This document shows positions 63,736 to 64,000 of a DNA stretch of 64,000 nucleotides, one piece after another. Source of the stretch: Providencia stuartii. GTDB taxonomy: Bacteria; Pseudomonadota; Gammaproteobacteria; Enterobacterales; Enterobacteriaceae. Location of the stretch: the NCBI GenBank assembly GCA_900455155.1, contig UGUC01000002.1, positions 62,001 to 126,000 on the forward strand, read 5' to 3'. The position numbers were made by a program, and so were the translations under genes. Below the pieces are notes generated by a model. That model made no database searches, was not told where the DNA came from, and was given only the letters and a program-made list of their open reading frames with translations. Position 1 is the first letter of the stretch. Each line of letters begins with the position of its first letter.

Positions 63736-64000
63736 ATGTCTGGAATTACCGCTGCATTGGTAAAAGAACTGCGCGAACGTACTGGCGCAGGTATGATGGA
63801 ATGTAAAAAAGCACTAGTTGAAGCTAATGGTGATATCGAATTAGCAATCGACAACATGCGTAAATCAGGTCAAGCTAAAGCTGCTAAGAAAGCAGGCCGT
63901 GTTGCTGCTGAAGGTGTTATCCTTGCAGAAGTTTTTGCTGATGGCAAAAGCGGTGCTCTGATCGAACTGAACTGTGAAACTGACTTCGTTGCTAAAGATG
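63736..64000 (+). CDS. tsf: Elongation factor Ts, partial
   Basis: First 88 codons, cut by the window end. [45 protein letters not shown], the N-terminal UBA domain of EF-Ts, then [32 protein letters not shown]-Ts exchanges GDP for GTP on EF-Tu. Downstream of rpsB in the standard operon. Confidence 0.95.
   Translation, partial: MSGITAALVKELRERTGAGMMECKKALVEANGDIELAIDNMRKSGQAKAAKKAGRVAAEGVILAEVFADGKSGALIELNCETDFVAKD

Overview
The window is 64 kb of a low-GC gammaproteobacterial chromosome. Positions 1 to about 51.9 kb are most of a lambdoid, long non-contractile-tailed (siphovirus-type) prophage. From about 52.2 kb to the end are conserved chromosomal genes: queF, syd, a VirK/YbjX gene, yqcC, truC, yqcA, yaeH, dapD, glnD, map, rpsB and tsf. 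Gene content and protein similarity point to Morganellaceae, most likely Providencia; the genus is my inference. No integrase lies in the window, so the left prophage end is before position 1. The right junction lies between the tail-fibre gene (ends 51372) and queF (from 52216) and could not be placed exactly.

Phage layout. The leftward operon (about 8.3 kb down to 1) carries an N-type antiterminator, many small accessory genes, RecE/RecT/SSB recombination genes, an ASCH-like protein, NinX, an adenine methyltransferase and a TraR-like zinc finger. Between N and the repressor lie DUF1828/DUF3024 genes in the place of lambda rexAB. The immunity region (10.5-11.5 kb) has a CI/C2-type repressor, Cro, operators, pL/pR and paired nut sites. 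The rightward operon has CII, a Rha-type regulator, an HNH nuclease, O-like and P-like replication genes with iterons inside O, RdgC, NinB, YbcO-like nuclease, RusA, NinH and Q. A late promoter follows Q, then the lysis cassette (holin, endolysin, Rz/Rz1), a KilA-N gene, terminase, portal, head and tail genes, ending in a J-like host-specificity protein and a tail fibre.

The most unusual part is a 7.3-kb accessory block (33.2-40.5 kb) wedged between the tail assembly chaperone (with a canonical -1 programmed frameshift) and the tape measure. It holds an SOS (LexA-box) controlled three-gene cassette of unknown function, a YafO-like toxin operon behind three stacked palindromes, a DUF4145 gene, a fused HTH plus ribbon-helix-helix regulator beside a P22-type antirepressor (immI-like), an HNH nuclease and a lipoprotein.

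Sequence quality. About 20 reading frames are broken, and in every case removing one base, usually from a homopolymer, restores a full-length family member. This includes the essential gene rpsB. I treat these as over-called bases, give the whole span for each gene, and mark the break point. The only frame change in the opposite sense is the G/GT frameshift at AAAAAAG, which I take as real biology.
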